Assembly: GCF_028640845.1 (NCBI RefSeq)
Contig: NC_080540.1
Span: 164,505,252-164,569,251, forward strand
Source: Ahaetulla prasina
Taxonomy: Eukaryota > Chordata > Lepidosauria > Squamata > Colubridae
Length of the DNA: 64,000 bases
Direction: 5' to 3'
The translations under genes and the position numbers were made by a program. How positions within the stretch are numbered: position 1 is the first letter of the stretch; every line of letters starts with the position of its first letter. The notes beneath the pieces are model-generated. The model saw only the letters and a program-made list of their open reading frames with translations. It searched no databases and was not told the origin of the DNA. Shown here piece after piece: positions 26,061 to 36,450 of this stretch.

Positions 26061-27173
26061 GAGGAGGAGAGAGGGAGAAGAGAGCGGGCAAGGAGGGAAG
26101 CGATTTGGCAGCTGCTCAAAGAGGGGGAAAAAGGGAGCACAGGAGGATCCGCTGGGGACACCCTTGGGTGTTTGACAGATCCCTCCGACACCGCCGCCTC
26201 CACTTCCAGATTCTCCGGAGCGTCTGAAAATAAAGGCATCGCTTCGTCTAATCCCTGCGCTCCCCCCACCGCCCCCCACGCCACACTGACTGGTCTGCCC
26301 CGCTTTGGGATCTGGTTGCATCTGATGGTGGAATGGAAGGCGAATTTCAAGATCGCACATTTTATCACAGCTCTCTCCCTCCCCAATAAAAAAAGGGGAG
26401 GGGAATGAAAGTTAAAATCAGTCCACAGCTGTCTGGCTTTTAAAGGATGAACATCACCTCCTGTCCCTCTCCAGCTTTCAAATTAAACATAGTCTCTCTC
26501 TCAGATATTCATTCTCCTATACTTTCTGCTTCGTTCCTCTGTACACAGGCGCGCATACTCGGGCCCTTTATTAAAAAAAAAAAAGTGAGAGAGGATGAAA
26601 AGGAACTTCAAAGTTTCCTCCTCATCTGGTGTTCATAATGAGCTTCCAAGTCAAGACAAAAGAGCCACAAACTGGAGGTATCCCCCAGCTTCCGAGAAAG
26701 TGAACTCTCTCCCGAGATCAGAAGCGAAGAAAGGCGGCGGCTACAAATGTTCCCGAGAGACAACCAGGCATGTCCTCCTCCCATCAAAAGACCGAGGGCG
26801 GGAGGGGGGGCGTAGGGCAGTGCGAGGGAACGGCTTGGTTCCTCGTCTTATCCCTCTTCTCCGATGCCAGCGTCCCCTCTTTTGCAACTCTGGAGTTGCA
26901 AAGCAGGAAATCAAAAAAAGTTGGAAAATTAGGTTCGAATCCTACCAGGCAATCCCGCCTACGCAGCACACAGCGCCCCCTAGCAGGATGCCCCCCTCAG
27001 ATCCACTCGTGCTCAAGGCCCACGAGAGATTTATTCTATGCGCTGCTCTACATTCACAACCCCGCCCGCGTCGACCCTCTTCGGAAAACGAACCGACCAC
27101 CTCGATTCATACCCTCCCCCCCCCCCGTCCACCTCCACATACGACCAGCATTGGTGCCGATCGGCGACAATCC

Positions 27174-27180
27174 ACCTACA
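27174..27180 (-). other. RARG: Splice donor of RARG2 exon
   Basis: On the minus strand the exon ends CAA T and the intron begins GTAGGTGG. The donor follows the last Leu-Gln codons plus one base, which gives phase 1 and matches the serine that starts the common B region in RARs. A second GT four bases downstream (GTGGAT) is possible but would break the expected phase. Confidence 0.75.
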
Positions 27181-27330
27181 TTGTAGGCTGGCCGGTTGGG
27201 GCCACCCGAAGGGATCCAAGCCCAAGGCAAACGGGCTGATGCTCGATTTCCGCAGCATGCAAGCGCTCCGGTTAGTAACATCGTAGAGCTGTCGCGGCGT
27301 GACGGCGAATGCCTCCATACAGTCGTACAT
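27180..27330 (-). CDS. RARG: RARG first coding exon, isoform gamma-2 (A2 region)
   Basis: Retinoic acid receptor gamma is a nuclear receptor that, as a heterodimer with RXR, binds retinoic acid response elements and controls transcription. This exon encodes only the isoform-specific N-terminal A region (ligand-independent activation). Seen: an ATG at 27330 opens 50 codons starting [10 protein letters not shown] and ending [11 protein letters not shown], followed by one extra T and a GTAGGT donor. From knowledge of the family: the mammalian gamma-2 A2 region is also 50 residues, starts MYDCME and ends WPQPASLQ, and the next exon begins by completing a serine codon before VETQ, which fits phase 1. 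The middle (residues 11-40) diverges, as is usual for this region. The ATG has A at -3, and no other ATG occurs in the 450 nt before it. The common exons should lie at lower coordinates; none was recognised in the window. Confidence 0.93.
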
Positions 27331-27402
27331 CTTTCCCCTCCGGAATCCGCTTCCAATGGAAATAGGCGAGGGAGAAGGAAGATACGGTGGCGAAAATAGG
27401 GA

Positions 27403-27436
27403 TGGTGGTGGTGGTGGTGGTGATGATGATGATGCT
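27403..27436. repeat. GGT/GAT trinucleotide microsatellite
   Basis: About six GGT units followed by four GAT units lie about 75-105 bp upstream of the RARG2 start codon, in the likely 5' leader. Confidence 0.9.
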
Positions 27437-27782
27437 ACTAATAGTGAGCTTGTGCTGGTGATCCAAGAAGAAAAGGAAATGTTCGCCTCCCTCCCGGAGA
27501 GGCGGCGGGAGGGGGGAAGAGGAGGGATAACTCGGGCTGCTATCAAGCGAGCCCGCTCCCGCTCACACGCCACCTTCTCCACGTCCCGTGTGTAAGGCAC
27601 GTCCCGCGTGAAGTTGGGAGCTGAGAAGTCCAGCCTTTCCGATCGCTCCAGCTTGCTCGCTGGAGAAGCGGCTACCTTGCCGCGAAAGCGGCTAAAGGAC
27701 TCCCCAATTGGTGGGTGTGGCTTGGGAGCGAAGGGGCTGGACCCTGTGGGACGGATGCACAAAATCTGACTACACACAACAG

Positions 27783-27890
27783 TCACATACGCGGGGGCAC
27801 AACACGCCGAGCAGGACCTAGGAAACGCGCCCAAACAGTGATTTGGCAAGCGCGCAACAAGGAACAATAGGCAAACGCGCGCGCGCACAT
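27783..27890 (-). CDS. Possible upstream ORF (35 codons) in RARG2 leader
   Basis: An ATG at 27890 opens 35 codons that end in ATG-TGA at 27788-27783, so the last codon is itself a minimal start-stop. If transcription starts to the right of 27890, this would be the only upstream AUG frame before the RARG2 start, about 450 nt away. The related RARB2 mRNA is known to be controlled by upstream ORFs, so a role is plausible, but the transcription start is unknown and the peptide has no recognised domain. Confidence 0.3.
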   Translation of the reverse strand: MCARAFAYCSLLRACQITVWARFLGPARRVVPPRM

Positions 27891-28167
27891 AGGCAGGGCT
27901 GTTGTTGGCGGCCGTGTGTGTGTGTGTGTTTGGTTTGGTTTATTTTGTTTTTCCTCCTTTCTGTTTCTGCTGCTCTTTCCCAAGCCGCACCCACGATGGC
28001 ACTCAGAAGTGCAGCCAGCAGAAGTAGATTGCGAAGTTTAGCAAACGTACCAGAGCCGATAGACGCGTGTTTACTCGGAAGAGAGTTCGGCGAAATTGAG
28101 GGCTGGGTAAACACGCGTTGCATTCGGGAGGCAGAGCTGACCGATCGCCCACCGAGGTAACGCCGCA

Positions 28168-28174
28168 TTTTATA
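28168..28174 (-). promoter_or_regulatory. Candidate TATA string
   Basis: The minus strand reads TATAAAA at the upstream edge of the CpG island, about 840 bp before the RARG2 ATG. No initiator was identified. This could be the core promoter or chance in the flanking AT-richer DNA. Confidence 0.2.
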
Positions 28175-28678
28175 ATCCGAGAGGAGACGGCCCTATCATT
28201 AGTCTTGAGTTCAGTAAACCTATAAAACAAACCGATTTGGGGATAAGGTAGAGAGCGGGGGATTAAGTGGGGCATGATACAGCCTGGCCTGTCCTGTCCT
28301 CCCAAATTAGCTCCCTATTTCCATTGTGCGGGAAGGTGCTGCCTGCCTGCCTGCCCCCGTGATGAAGGTTGAGTAACTTTGAAAGTTGATCCCAGGGAAG
28401 TTGTCGCCTTGCTACAAATAGCTGCTTTTTACCCGCCTGCAAAATGTATCGCCTGAAAAAGGGCTCACACTTCTGTATTCACAGCGGAGAATGGCTGAAT
28501 AGAAGACATAAGCCCGCCCTGAAAGGTGAGAAGGAAAATGAGTACCTTTCCTTTATAATCCCCTAAGAAGCTTGGCAAAAGTTATGAGCAGAGAATTAAT
28601 ACAGGTAACTCCACTAAAATCCACATGGAATAAATACAAGGGAACCCATCAGCAACCCAAAATTGTGAATAGGTGGTA

Positions 28679-29072
28679 CAGGTAGTCCTCGACTTACTAT
28701 GGTTCATTTAGTGACTGTTCGAAGTTACAACGGTGCTGAAAAAAGTGACTTATGACCATTTTTCACACATGACCGTTGCAGCATCCCCATGGTCACATGA
28801 TCAAAATTCGACCGCTTGGCAACTGGTTCATATTTATGACGGGTGCAGTGTCCCAGTGACATGTGATCGATCCCCTTTTGCGACCTTCTAGCAAAGTCAG
28901 TGGGGAAGCCAGATTCACTTAATAACCATGCTACTACATTAACAACTGCAGTGATTCACTTAACAACTGTGGCAAGAAAGATCATAAAATGGGGGGAAAT
29001 TCACTTAAGAACTGTCTCACTTAGCAATGGAAATGTTGGGCTCCATTGTGATTGTAAGTCAAGGACTACCTG
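28679..29072 (+). mobile_element. Mariner-like MITE, intact copy
   Basis: 394 bp with inverted ends CAGGTAGTCCTCGACTTAC and GTAAGTCAAGGACTACCTG, flanked by TA. Noncoding. This is the best copy of a family with at least eight members in the window. Confidence 0.92.
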
Positions 29073-29074
29073 TA

Positions 29075-30129
29075 ATAGTCCTGGAATATCTTTGTAGGAA
29101 GGAGCTTTGGATCCCTGGAATAAACTTTTAAATAGGATTACTGCAAGTACGGTAATAGAGCGTTCAGAAGAGTACTTGAAATGATGTTTATTCTGCACAT
29201 TGTGTCTTAATTATTATCATGGAGAACCCCAGCAGATAAATTACTCGTGGCCAAATCACAGCATAGAAAGCAGATTCTTCTCTTCCCATGTCCATGTAGT
29301 TATGCGGAACAGGAATTTAGTTCTGAAATCCAACACTTAATTCCAAAATCAAGGGATGGGATTTTGGAAAGCTACCCAAGTGATTAGTCTTTTGTGCATA
29401 TAAAAAAAATAAATAAACCAACTCTGAATTCAAAACATATCTTGCTGCTTTTGTACGCATAATCAGAATAGTTAAAGAGATAAATAATTCCACATTGCAA
29501 ATCCATGTTTTATTCACTTAAAAAAACCTTAGTGAGTACAATATCTGGGCACAGCAGAGGAATCTGAATTTAATTAATATAACTAAAACTGTGTGATTTT
29601 GATTTATGTGACTGCTACATTCCCATGTCACAGCACAGAGCAGATTCATTCTTTACTACATTCAGATATACAATCGTCCTCCCACCCACCCCTTCCCAGC
29701 CAGTCTGTCAAATTACTATAAGAAATTTTGTAGTGGAGCAGTATATATTCACAGATATAAGATGGCCATGTGGCAAAGTGAACTAACTGGAGTGAACTAA
29801 CAAAGTGAACTAACTAACTAACACTTTTTCACATGCAAAATCCCTTCTGGATCTAATTTGTCCCTACAAATGGGACCAGAGCTTAATATGCAGAAATCAA
29901 CAAATGAAACATTTCAAAATGAGTAGGTCTAGCATCCACCTATTGATAGATAACACCTGCCTGTCACAGGTAACAATGTTGCCCTCAATAAATTTAGTTC
30001 TTTCCGCCCTGATTCACGCATTACGGACAATGTAGTTGTAGGGAGAGTGATGCAATGGATAAGATGATGGACGAGAACTGAGGAGGATCGTGTTCAACTG
30101 CATCCTCAGCAGCTGAAAGTCATCAGGCC
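29075..30129. other. Unannotated AT-rich sequence
   Basis: No exon or repeat was recognised, apart from a small GTGAACTAACAAA-like tandem at about 29785-29825. Confidence 0.45.
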
Positions 30130-30821
30130 AATCTGGCTGCTGGAGGAAAGATAGGTATAAAAAGTCTTTCAAAAAGTCTTTGATAATATCTTTCATCCAA
30201 GACTTCTCAGTAAGCCTAACAATCATGTAAAAGATGGGGTAGGGGGTATCCTCATGTGGATACGCTATTGGCTAAAGGATAGAAAACGAGTAGAAGTGAA
30301 TGGACCTTCCTCACGAAGGATGGAATTAGTGGAGCCTTCCTACTAGGATTGGTGCTTCTCAAAGATATTTATAGATGATCTGGAACTGGGCGAGATTAGT
30401 GGAATAGTCACATTGGCTGGTGACATTCAATTGTTCAGAGTGGCAAAAATAAGAAGGGACTGCAAAAAGCCCATCAGAGAAGCAGGCATCAAAATGTCAG
30501 ATGTCATTTGACATGAGCATGTGTAAAGTAGCGAACATCGGTGCCAAAAATCCTTACAGCAACTACTGGGATCAGAGTTAACAGTAATTGATGAGGAAAG
30601 AGACTTTGGAGGAATGGTAAACAGTTGACTAAAGGTGTGGACCTTGTATATGTCTAGTTCCATGGAAAAGGCCAACAGCGTATTAGGGACGATAAGAAGC
30701 AGTATTGAAAAAGGGATGCCAATATTGTAATGCTCTTACATAAATCAACGGTGCAAGTGCATCTGGAATATTGTATGCACTTCTGTCACTGTACCTCAAA
30801 AGGGATTTAACAGAGCTAGAA
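30130..30821 (+). mobile_element. CR1 LINE, internal ORF2 part (left of a nested insertion)
   Basis: Degraded reverse-transcriptase coding sequence with several stops; TTTATAGATGATCTGGAA corresponds to an F-I-D-D-L-E motif. It continues at 31569 after the inserted LINE: TAGAAAA joins AGGTTCAGAGGAGG. Confidence 0.75.
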
Positions 30822-30852
<31 letters not shown>

Positions 30853-30897
30853 GTAATAATAGTAATAGTAATAGTAATAATAATAATAATAATAATA
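30822..30897. repeat. (AAT)n microsatellite
   Basis: AAT units with interspersed AGT, at the 3' tail of the nested L2-like LINE. Confidence 0.95.
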
Positions 30898-31568
30898 TTT
30901 TAATTTGTATACTGCCCTTCTCCCGAAGGACTCAGGGCGGTGCACAGCCAGAATAAAATACAAAGAAAGCAATACATATAATATTAAGAACAACCCCTTA
31001 AAAAACTTATTCGATTGGCCAAAAATTTTAAAATACAGTAACACCCTATAAAAATTTAAAACCCATAAAAGCAAATTAAATTTTTTTAAATCAAGCCAGT
31101 CCAGCTAGACGGAATAAATAGGCTTTAAGTTCGTGGCGAAAGGTCCGAAGGTCGGATAGTTGATGAAGTCCAGGGGGAAGTTCATTCCACAGGGTAGGAG
31201 CCCCCATAGAGAAGGCCCTCCCCCTGGGGGTCGCCAGTCGACATTGCTTGGCTGACGGCACCCTAAGGAGTCCCTCTGTGAGAACGCACTGGTCGCTGGG
31301 AGTAAGAAGATGGCAGTAGACGGTCCCGTAAATATCCTGGTCCTAAACCATGGAGCGCTTTGAAGGTAGTCACCAATACCTTGAAGCGCACCCGGAAGAC
31401 AACAGGCAGCCAGTGCAGTCTGCACAGGATGGGTGTTACATGGGAGCTCCGAACCACTCCCACTCCCTTTATCACCCGCGCAGCTGCATTCTGGACTAAC
31501 TGGAGTCTCTGGGTGCTCCTCAAGGGGAGCCCCATATAGAGAGCATTGCAATAGTCCAAGCGAGAGGA
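30822..31568 (-). mobile_element. L2/CR1-like LINE, 5'-truncated, nested in CR1
   Basis: On the minus strand a 99-codon open frame (31559-31263) reads DYCNALYMGLPL, LQLVQNAAARVI, LHWLPVVFRVRFKVL and LGPGYLRDRLLP, the C-terminal pattern of L2-type LINE ORFs. The 3' part ends GGGCAGTATACAAATT and an ATT-rich tail at 30822-30897. The frame is clean but lacks the catalytic reverse-transcriptase core. Confidence 0.88.
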
Positions 31569-32120
31569 AAAGGTTCAGAGGAGGACAACAAAGATGATAA
31601 AGGGGCTGAAGCAACTTCGCTATGAGGAAATTTGCCACATTTTTAGTTTTTAAAGCATTTTAGTCTAGAAAGGGGGCAAACAAGAGGGGATATGATAGAG
31701 GTATATAAAAATATGTGTGGTGTTGATAAAGTGGAGAATAAGCTGTTTTCCCTTTCCCAAAATATAGTACTAGAGGTTACCCAATGAAACCAACTGAAGG
31801 AAGAAACTGGACAGACAAAGGAAATATTTTGGTAACCGAAGTTTGGAATTTGTTACCACAAGGTGTGGTACTGTCTATCAGCTATGGCTGGCTTCAAAAT
31901 AGAATTGGACCAATTCATGGGAAGTCATGAGAAGTCTCTAAAGCAGGGGTCTCCAACCTTGGCAACTTTAAGACTTGTAGATTTCAACTCCCAGAGTTGA
32001 AGTCCCCAAGTCTTAATGTTGCCAAGTTTGAAGACCCCTTCTCTAAAGGCCATCTGTGGAAGATAGTGGGCTTCCTTGTACAGTTGCTTTGCCACTGTGA
32101 GAACAGAGCTCTAATCCAGC
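31569..32120 (+). mobile_element. CR1 LINE, 3' part, interrupted by a hAT miniature
   Basis: Continues the CR1 from 30821 (GAGGACAACAAAGATGATAA, GGGGATATGATAGAGGTATA). The terminal part is split by the palindromic element at 31944-32040 and resumes to about 32120. Confidence 0.7.
31944..32040. mobile_element. Palindromic hAT miniature, family P
   Basis: 97 bp. Arms CAGGGGTCTCCAACCTTGGC and its rough inverse fold on themselves. Exact 8-bp duplications CTCTAAAG (31936-31943, 32041-32048). Confidence 0.92.
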
Positions 32121-32928
32121 AGGGGACCACAAACAAACAATAAATAAACAAATAAATGATTTAGTTAGCCATGACACAATTAGCTAGGTTCATAGAACAT
32201 ATTGAACCATAAACCATGAATTACAAACTACAATAACTGGTTTACACAAGCCAAAACCAAATTCCCACATCATGGTTTACTGCATAATTTCTCTCTCTTT
32301 CTCCACAGCACTTGTATAAATGGTAATAAATATTGTTGAGCCAAATATTATTACATTTGGCATGTAGGCTTTTGAAAGGCCTTTTCATCATGTAAAAGGA
32401 AGCAAATTAATTAAGTAAACTCGCTTTTTGTTAATCACATATATTAATCATTAATAATGTGTCCTCCCAAGCTTTTTTCAGCCCTGTGTCTACAAATATG
32501 ACCCTCAATGGACAAACACTTTGCTTTGACCCTTATTTTTTTCTGCAAATCTCATTCCAAATTTCATGCCAGTCTTGATCAAGTAAGTGATGGGACAAAT
32601 AGAACCATGAGGAATAAGAACTTAAAAAGTTTATCTGAGCAGCTAAATGAGATGCATGAGCTGTCAATGGATCTGGGAACTTTCTTCAGCAATAATCTTG
32701 AACAAACCTCAGTTTCACTGTATCAAAATGTAAGTTTGCAAATATAGAAATGTGGCAGCTAAGTTATTTGGCAGCCATGGTAGCTAGGTTATCTTCATTG
32801 AGAAGGGAGTGGGAAATATTCTGAGGTTATTGACTGGCTGGTAAATAACCATGGGCACATACTTCCTACCCTCCCTTATAAAACACTGTCGCATCCCTAG
32901 AATCTTATCATCAATTATCTGATCACAT
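32121..32928. other. Unannotated AT-rich sequence
   Basis: No exon was recognised. The open frame at 32508-32747 has no known domain. Confidence 0.4.
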
Positions 32929-33236
32929 CAGAGGTGGATTTCAGCAGGTTCTGACCAGTTCTGGAGAACTGGTAGCGGAAATTTTGAGTAGTTCGGAGAA
33001 CCGGTAGTAAAAATCCTGATTGGCCCCACCCCCATCTATTCTCTGCCTCCCGAGTCCCAGCTGATTGGGAGGGAATGGAGATTTTACAGTATCCTTCCCC
33101 TGGAATGGGGTGGAAATGGATATTTTACAGTATCCTTCCCCTGGCTCGCCCACCAAGCCACGCCCACCAAGCCATGCCACACCCACCAAGCCACATCCAC
33201 AGAACCGGTAGTAAAAAAATTTGAAACCCACCACTG
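32929..33236 (-). mobile_element. hAT-type element, family C (long form)
   Basis: Ends CAGAGGTGGATTTCAGCAGG and TTGAAACCCACCACTG, with imperfect flanking 8-mers GATCACAT and GGTAACAT. Holds the extra block with CCCATCTATTCTCTGCCTCC. Confidence 0.88.
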
Positions 33237-33437
33237 GGTAACATGAATACACCTCCCCAAACGGGAGAGAGGAAAGCACAATGAAGTTTACCCACAGTGG
33301 CCCTGTGACCATTTTAACAGAAAAAATAGAAATTGTTTTAGAATGTGAAATATTGCTTTAAGATTCTTTAAATTTTGATGAGATGAATCCCATTGAAGGA
33401 GTGAATGTGGAGTGGGGCTGGGTCAAATTGTCCATAA

Positions 33438-33544
33438 CAGGGGTCTCCAACCTTGGTCCCTTTAAGACTTGTGGACTTCAACTCCCAGAGTTCCTCTGGG
33501 AGTTGAAGTCCACAAGTCTTAAAGGACCAAGGTTGAGACCCCTG
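33438..33544. mobile_element. Palindromic hAT miniature, family P
   Basis: 107 bp, near-perfect hairpin: CAGGGGTCTCCAACCTTGGT at the left is mirrored at the right. Exact 8-bp duplications GTCCATAA (33430-33437, 33545-33552). Confidence 0.95.
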
Positions 33545-34106
33545 GTCCATAAGGTCAACCTTAGCCAGCTGTCAATTATTTTACTTTAGATACGTTCTAT
33601 AGAGATCTAGCTCTCTGGAGAAGGCTCTGATGCTGAAAAAGATGGAAGGAAAGAGAAGAGGGACAACCAGCAGCAAGTTCAAAATCAGTTGCAGTGTTGA
33701 TGAATGCATCATTGGGAGACCTGAAGGATTATAATGGGGACAGATCCTCCTGGAGAAAATCAGGCTATGTGGCTGGCACATAATCAGTCAATCAGTCAGT
33801 CATTGCACTTCCCTCTCTCGAATTTGTCAGTTGTGCAATGCAATAACCCAACTACTAAATCTGAGCATAGCAAGGAAGCTCAAGTCTCAACCTGGTGCAG
33901 TTTCATGCACTTATATGTTCTCCTGCTTTAAGACACATGTCTTTGGCCACTTAAGTTAATCCCCATGGTCAATGCGGCACTTGCTCTCACGTCTCCCATT
34001 TGGTATGGCATTCCCAGACTATGTCCCACCATAGTCCCAAAATAGTCCCCACTGGACTTCTTTTCCCAAAAGGCAACTGGACTTCCCTAGTTTTTTTTTT
34101 TCCTCT

Positions 34107-34183
34107 GAAAACGTTTCGCTTCTCATCCAAGAACCTACTACCAGAACTGAAGAAGCTTGTTAGATGAGAAGCAAAACGTTTTC
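34107..34183. mobile_element. Inverted hammerhead-like remnants of a Penelope-like element
   Basis: Right arm CTGAAGAAGCTTGTTAGATG then AGAAGCAAAACG; left arm is the inverse (ACGTTTCGCTTCTCATCC). The order CTGAAGA, short hairpin, (G)AAAC resembles the hammerhead motifs at 49780-57224. The right copy has AAAAC where the core needs GAAAC. Confidence 0.5.
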
Positions 34184-34265
34184 AAAGAAAAAAAAATCAA
34201 GAAAGTAAGTCCACTTGTCTTTTTTGGTGGGGGGGAAACACCTTTGGGACAACCATGACCTGGAT

Positions 34266-34374
34266 CAGGGGTCTCCAACCTTGGTCCCTTTAAGACTTGT
34301 GGACTTCAACTCCCAGAGGAACTCTGGGATTTAAAGTCCACAAGTCTTAAAGGGACTAAGGTTGGAGACCCCTG
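34266..34374. mobile_element. Palindromic hAT miniature, family P
   Basis: 109 bp hairpin with exact 8-bp duplications ACCTGGAT (34258-34265, 34375-34382). Confidence 0.95.
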
Positions 34375-34739
34375 ACCTGGATGACTGAGAATATTCATAT
34401 GCCTGTCCCACAATACTCTCTGGCCCCATCCCGGTTCTTTGGCTATCTGCTTTTCGACGGAGTAAATCTCTGAGATTGTTCAGAAAAATGTGCCAATGTT
34501 TATTTCGCCTCTCAAATGGCTGAATAGCCCCATCATGGTGGAGCCTGCCCCCTTCCCAGAGGTTGAAATAAATTGGCTCATTTATGCACACACACAAGGG
34601 GCTGCTAAGATCTTTTCACCGTCCTCTCTCTCTCTCTTGTTTCCACTAAATGGGCCAATATATACACACTTGCTAGTTGTGCTGGGAGAAGGCCTACATT
34701 TGTACCTCCCTCTGTCTTGGCTGAGTTAGGCTTCTTCCC

Positions 34740-36450
34740 TGCCTCCCCCAGCCCTTATGCCAAACTTAAATTCCTTTGTCCCTTGCCGAGTTTGGGCAAA
34801 CCAACATCAGCTTTCCCCACTAACTAAACTGGGTTTACACCCTCCCCCCACACTGCCCCCCAGGTAATCTGGACTCTCTCTGTGTTGGTTGGGCTAGGCT
34901 CTGTGCCAGTGGTTAGCCAGACCAGGCCAAGCTGTTTCACCTCCCTCTCCGGCAGCCTCTCCCTTTCCTTCCAGCTCGAAGGCCGAGCGAGCGAGCGGAG
35001 CGTCAGCCGAGCCAGCGGTATGAACTCCGCAAGAACCCCCTTTGGGTGCAGTAACCTCTACATGACCCAGCTCCATGGCAGCCCTTCCCTTCTCTTCTCT
35101 GCAGGCCCTTGCTTTTTTCCTTTGGCTCAGCTTTTCCACAGGCTCCTTCTGTCCTGCAGCCTTCGGGAAGCGGCTTCACAGTTCTCCCACCGATGCCCGT
35201 CTTCTGCCACCCGTCCCCTCGCCATCGCTCTGGCAACAAGTCAGTTTTTGAGCCCTTTTTTAAGCGCAACTTAAAAGCTGCCGATGATGTTGCGTTTAGC
35301 CTTTGCAGCAAAAGGCTTCAGATTTGCATGCAAGGTATTCACATACACAGCGGAGCAGTAACCTCAAGTGTTTTTCCTCTCCCTCAGCTTTCATTCCACC
35401 CATACTCTGTACCCTGAGTATAGTCCATGAGTAGGGAGGGAGGGAGGGAGGGAAGTGACATCTACAAAGACTTAAAAACAGCACAAATCTAAAGGTTTCG
35501 GCCAGGCCAGAAAAGAGAATCCTCTGGATTTGCCACAAAACAGATTGTGATTCTTACTATCTATGAACAAGATTAATTGGTGGCCTTTTGACAGGGAAGG
35601 AACACCTACCCCATGTGCTTTTGCCCTGTGCAACTCCTACGTCTATCTTTTCTCAACTGTGAGGAATGTATCCCACTGAATTACAATCCCCTTTCACATA
35701 CAATCCAAACCCTGCTCTGCACCCCATTTAGGCTTTCCCCCAAAACTAATACCGCATGCCAGCATTCACAATGGATAGTTTTAAATTGCAGATTCAATCA
35801 TCTCCTCCTCCCAATATTTAAAAGGAGTGGGGGGGGGACTTTTCCTGAGCAGATAGGAGCTTCCCCACCCACCCTCCCCAAAAAGATCTCCCGCCTCTAC
35901 TGACACAAGACTCTGCCCTGCAGCTGCTCCCCCTTTCTCTGCCTTGTGGCTTTTCGTTGCTGAGTAGAGACTCAGACCCGGGCGAGGGTTTCTTCCTTGC
36001 ATCCTTCTGGCTGTGCTGCAGAGATCAGAAAGGTTCCAATTAGCCTGACCCGCCTGCCACTAATTCAAACCAGAAGTTGCTTTGCACGGGCTCTGCTCTG
36101 TGGCGGAGCTGTGCTGGAGTCCCTGCATATAAAGGCATTCCCTCCCTTGCTCCCTCTCTCCCCTTCCCCATTGCCCCCATATTGAAACATATCTCCAGAG
36201 GGGAAGAAGGGAGAAGGAGGGCGGGGGGGGGGAAGTATCTTTCACCAAAGTCTGGTCTGAAATGTCTTCTTTAACTTTGCAATGCCCTTGTTTTATTTTC
36301 TTAGTGGGGTTTTTTCCCCCCGCCTTACCTGCAACTTTCAATTTTATTTTATTTTTTTTAAAAAACCAATCTTCCCAGATTAGGGTTATCTTTTGGATCA
36401 GTCCCATATGTCATTTCCCCCTACAAACAGCCCCTCAACAGCTACATAAA
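34740..36450. other. GC-rich single-copy block, possible regulatory region
   Basis: No repeat family. A local CpG cluster at about 34975-35025 (GAGCGAGCGAGCGGAGCGTC), long C/T-rich and G-rich tracts, and a plus-strand TATAAA at 36128-36133 within GCATATAAAGGC. It lies upstream of RARG2 and could hold an upstream promoter or noncoding exon. The RARG gamma-1 first coding exon was looked for and not seen. Confidence 0.3.

Larger units (their letters stand above)
26650..28170 (-). promoter_or_regulatory. RARG: CpG island with RARG2 promoter and 5' leader
   Basis: CpG is frequent here and rare in most of the window. The stretch surrounds the RARG2 ATG at 27330 and runs about 800 bp upstream of it (to the right). 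On the minus strand it holds a CCAAT/ATTGG palindrome (27704-27711) directly beside a CACCC-type box (27712-27724), several GC-rich blocks, and a TATAAAA string at 28168-28174. The mouse RARG2 promoter is reported to carry a retinoic acid response element among Sp1 sites; no clear DR5 element was found by eye. The transcription start is not determined. The leader also holds a GGT/GAT microsatellite and a short upstream reading frame. Confidence 0.75.

Noticed and set aside
25689..26408. Long open frames on both strands across the GAAA tract
   Set aside because: They consist of repeated Lys-Lys-Glu-Arg or Phe-Leu-Ser encoded by the microsatellite and have no domain.
26925..26955. tRNA B-box-like GGTTCGAATCC
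   Set aside because: No A box or tRNA cloverleaf could be found at the right distance, and it lies within the GC-rich RARG2 region.
27031..27942. Open frame running upstream in phase from the RARG2 ATG for about 200 codons
   Set aside because: It contains no upstream ATG: the in-frame stop is at 27940-27942 and the first ATG in the frame is the RARG2 start. Its Ser and Pro runs come from the microsatellite and GC-rich leader.
28003..28305. Retinoic acid response element near the RARG2 promoter
   Set aside because: Half-sites such as AGTTCA and GGTCAG occur, but no DR5 or DR2 pair with good matches was found by eye.
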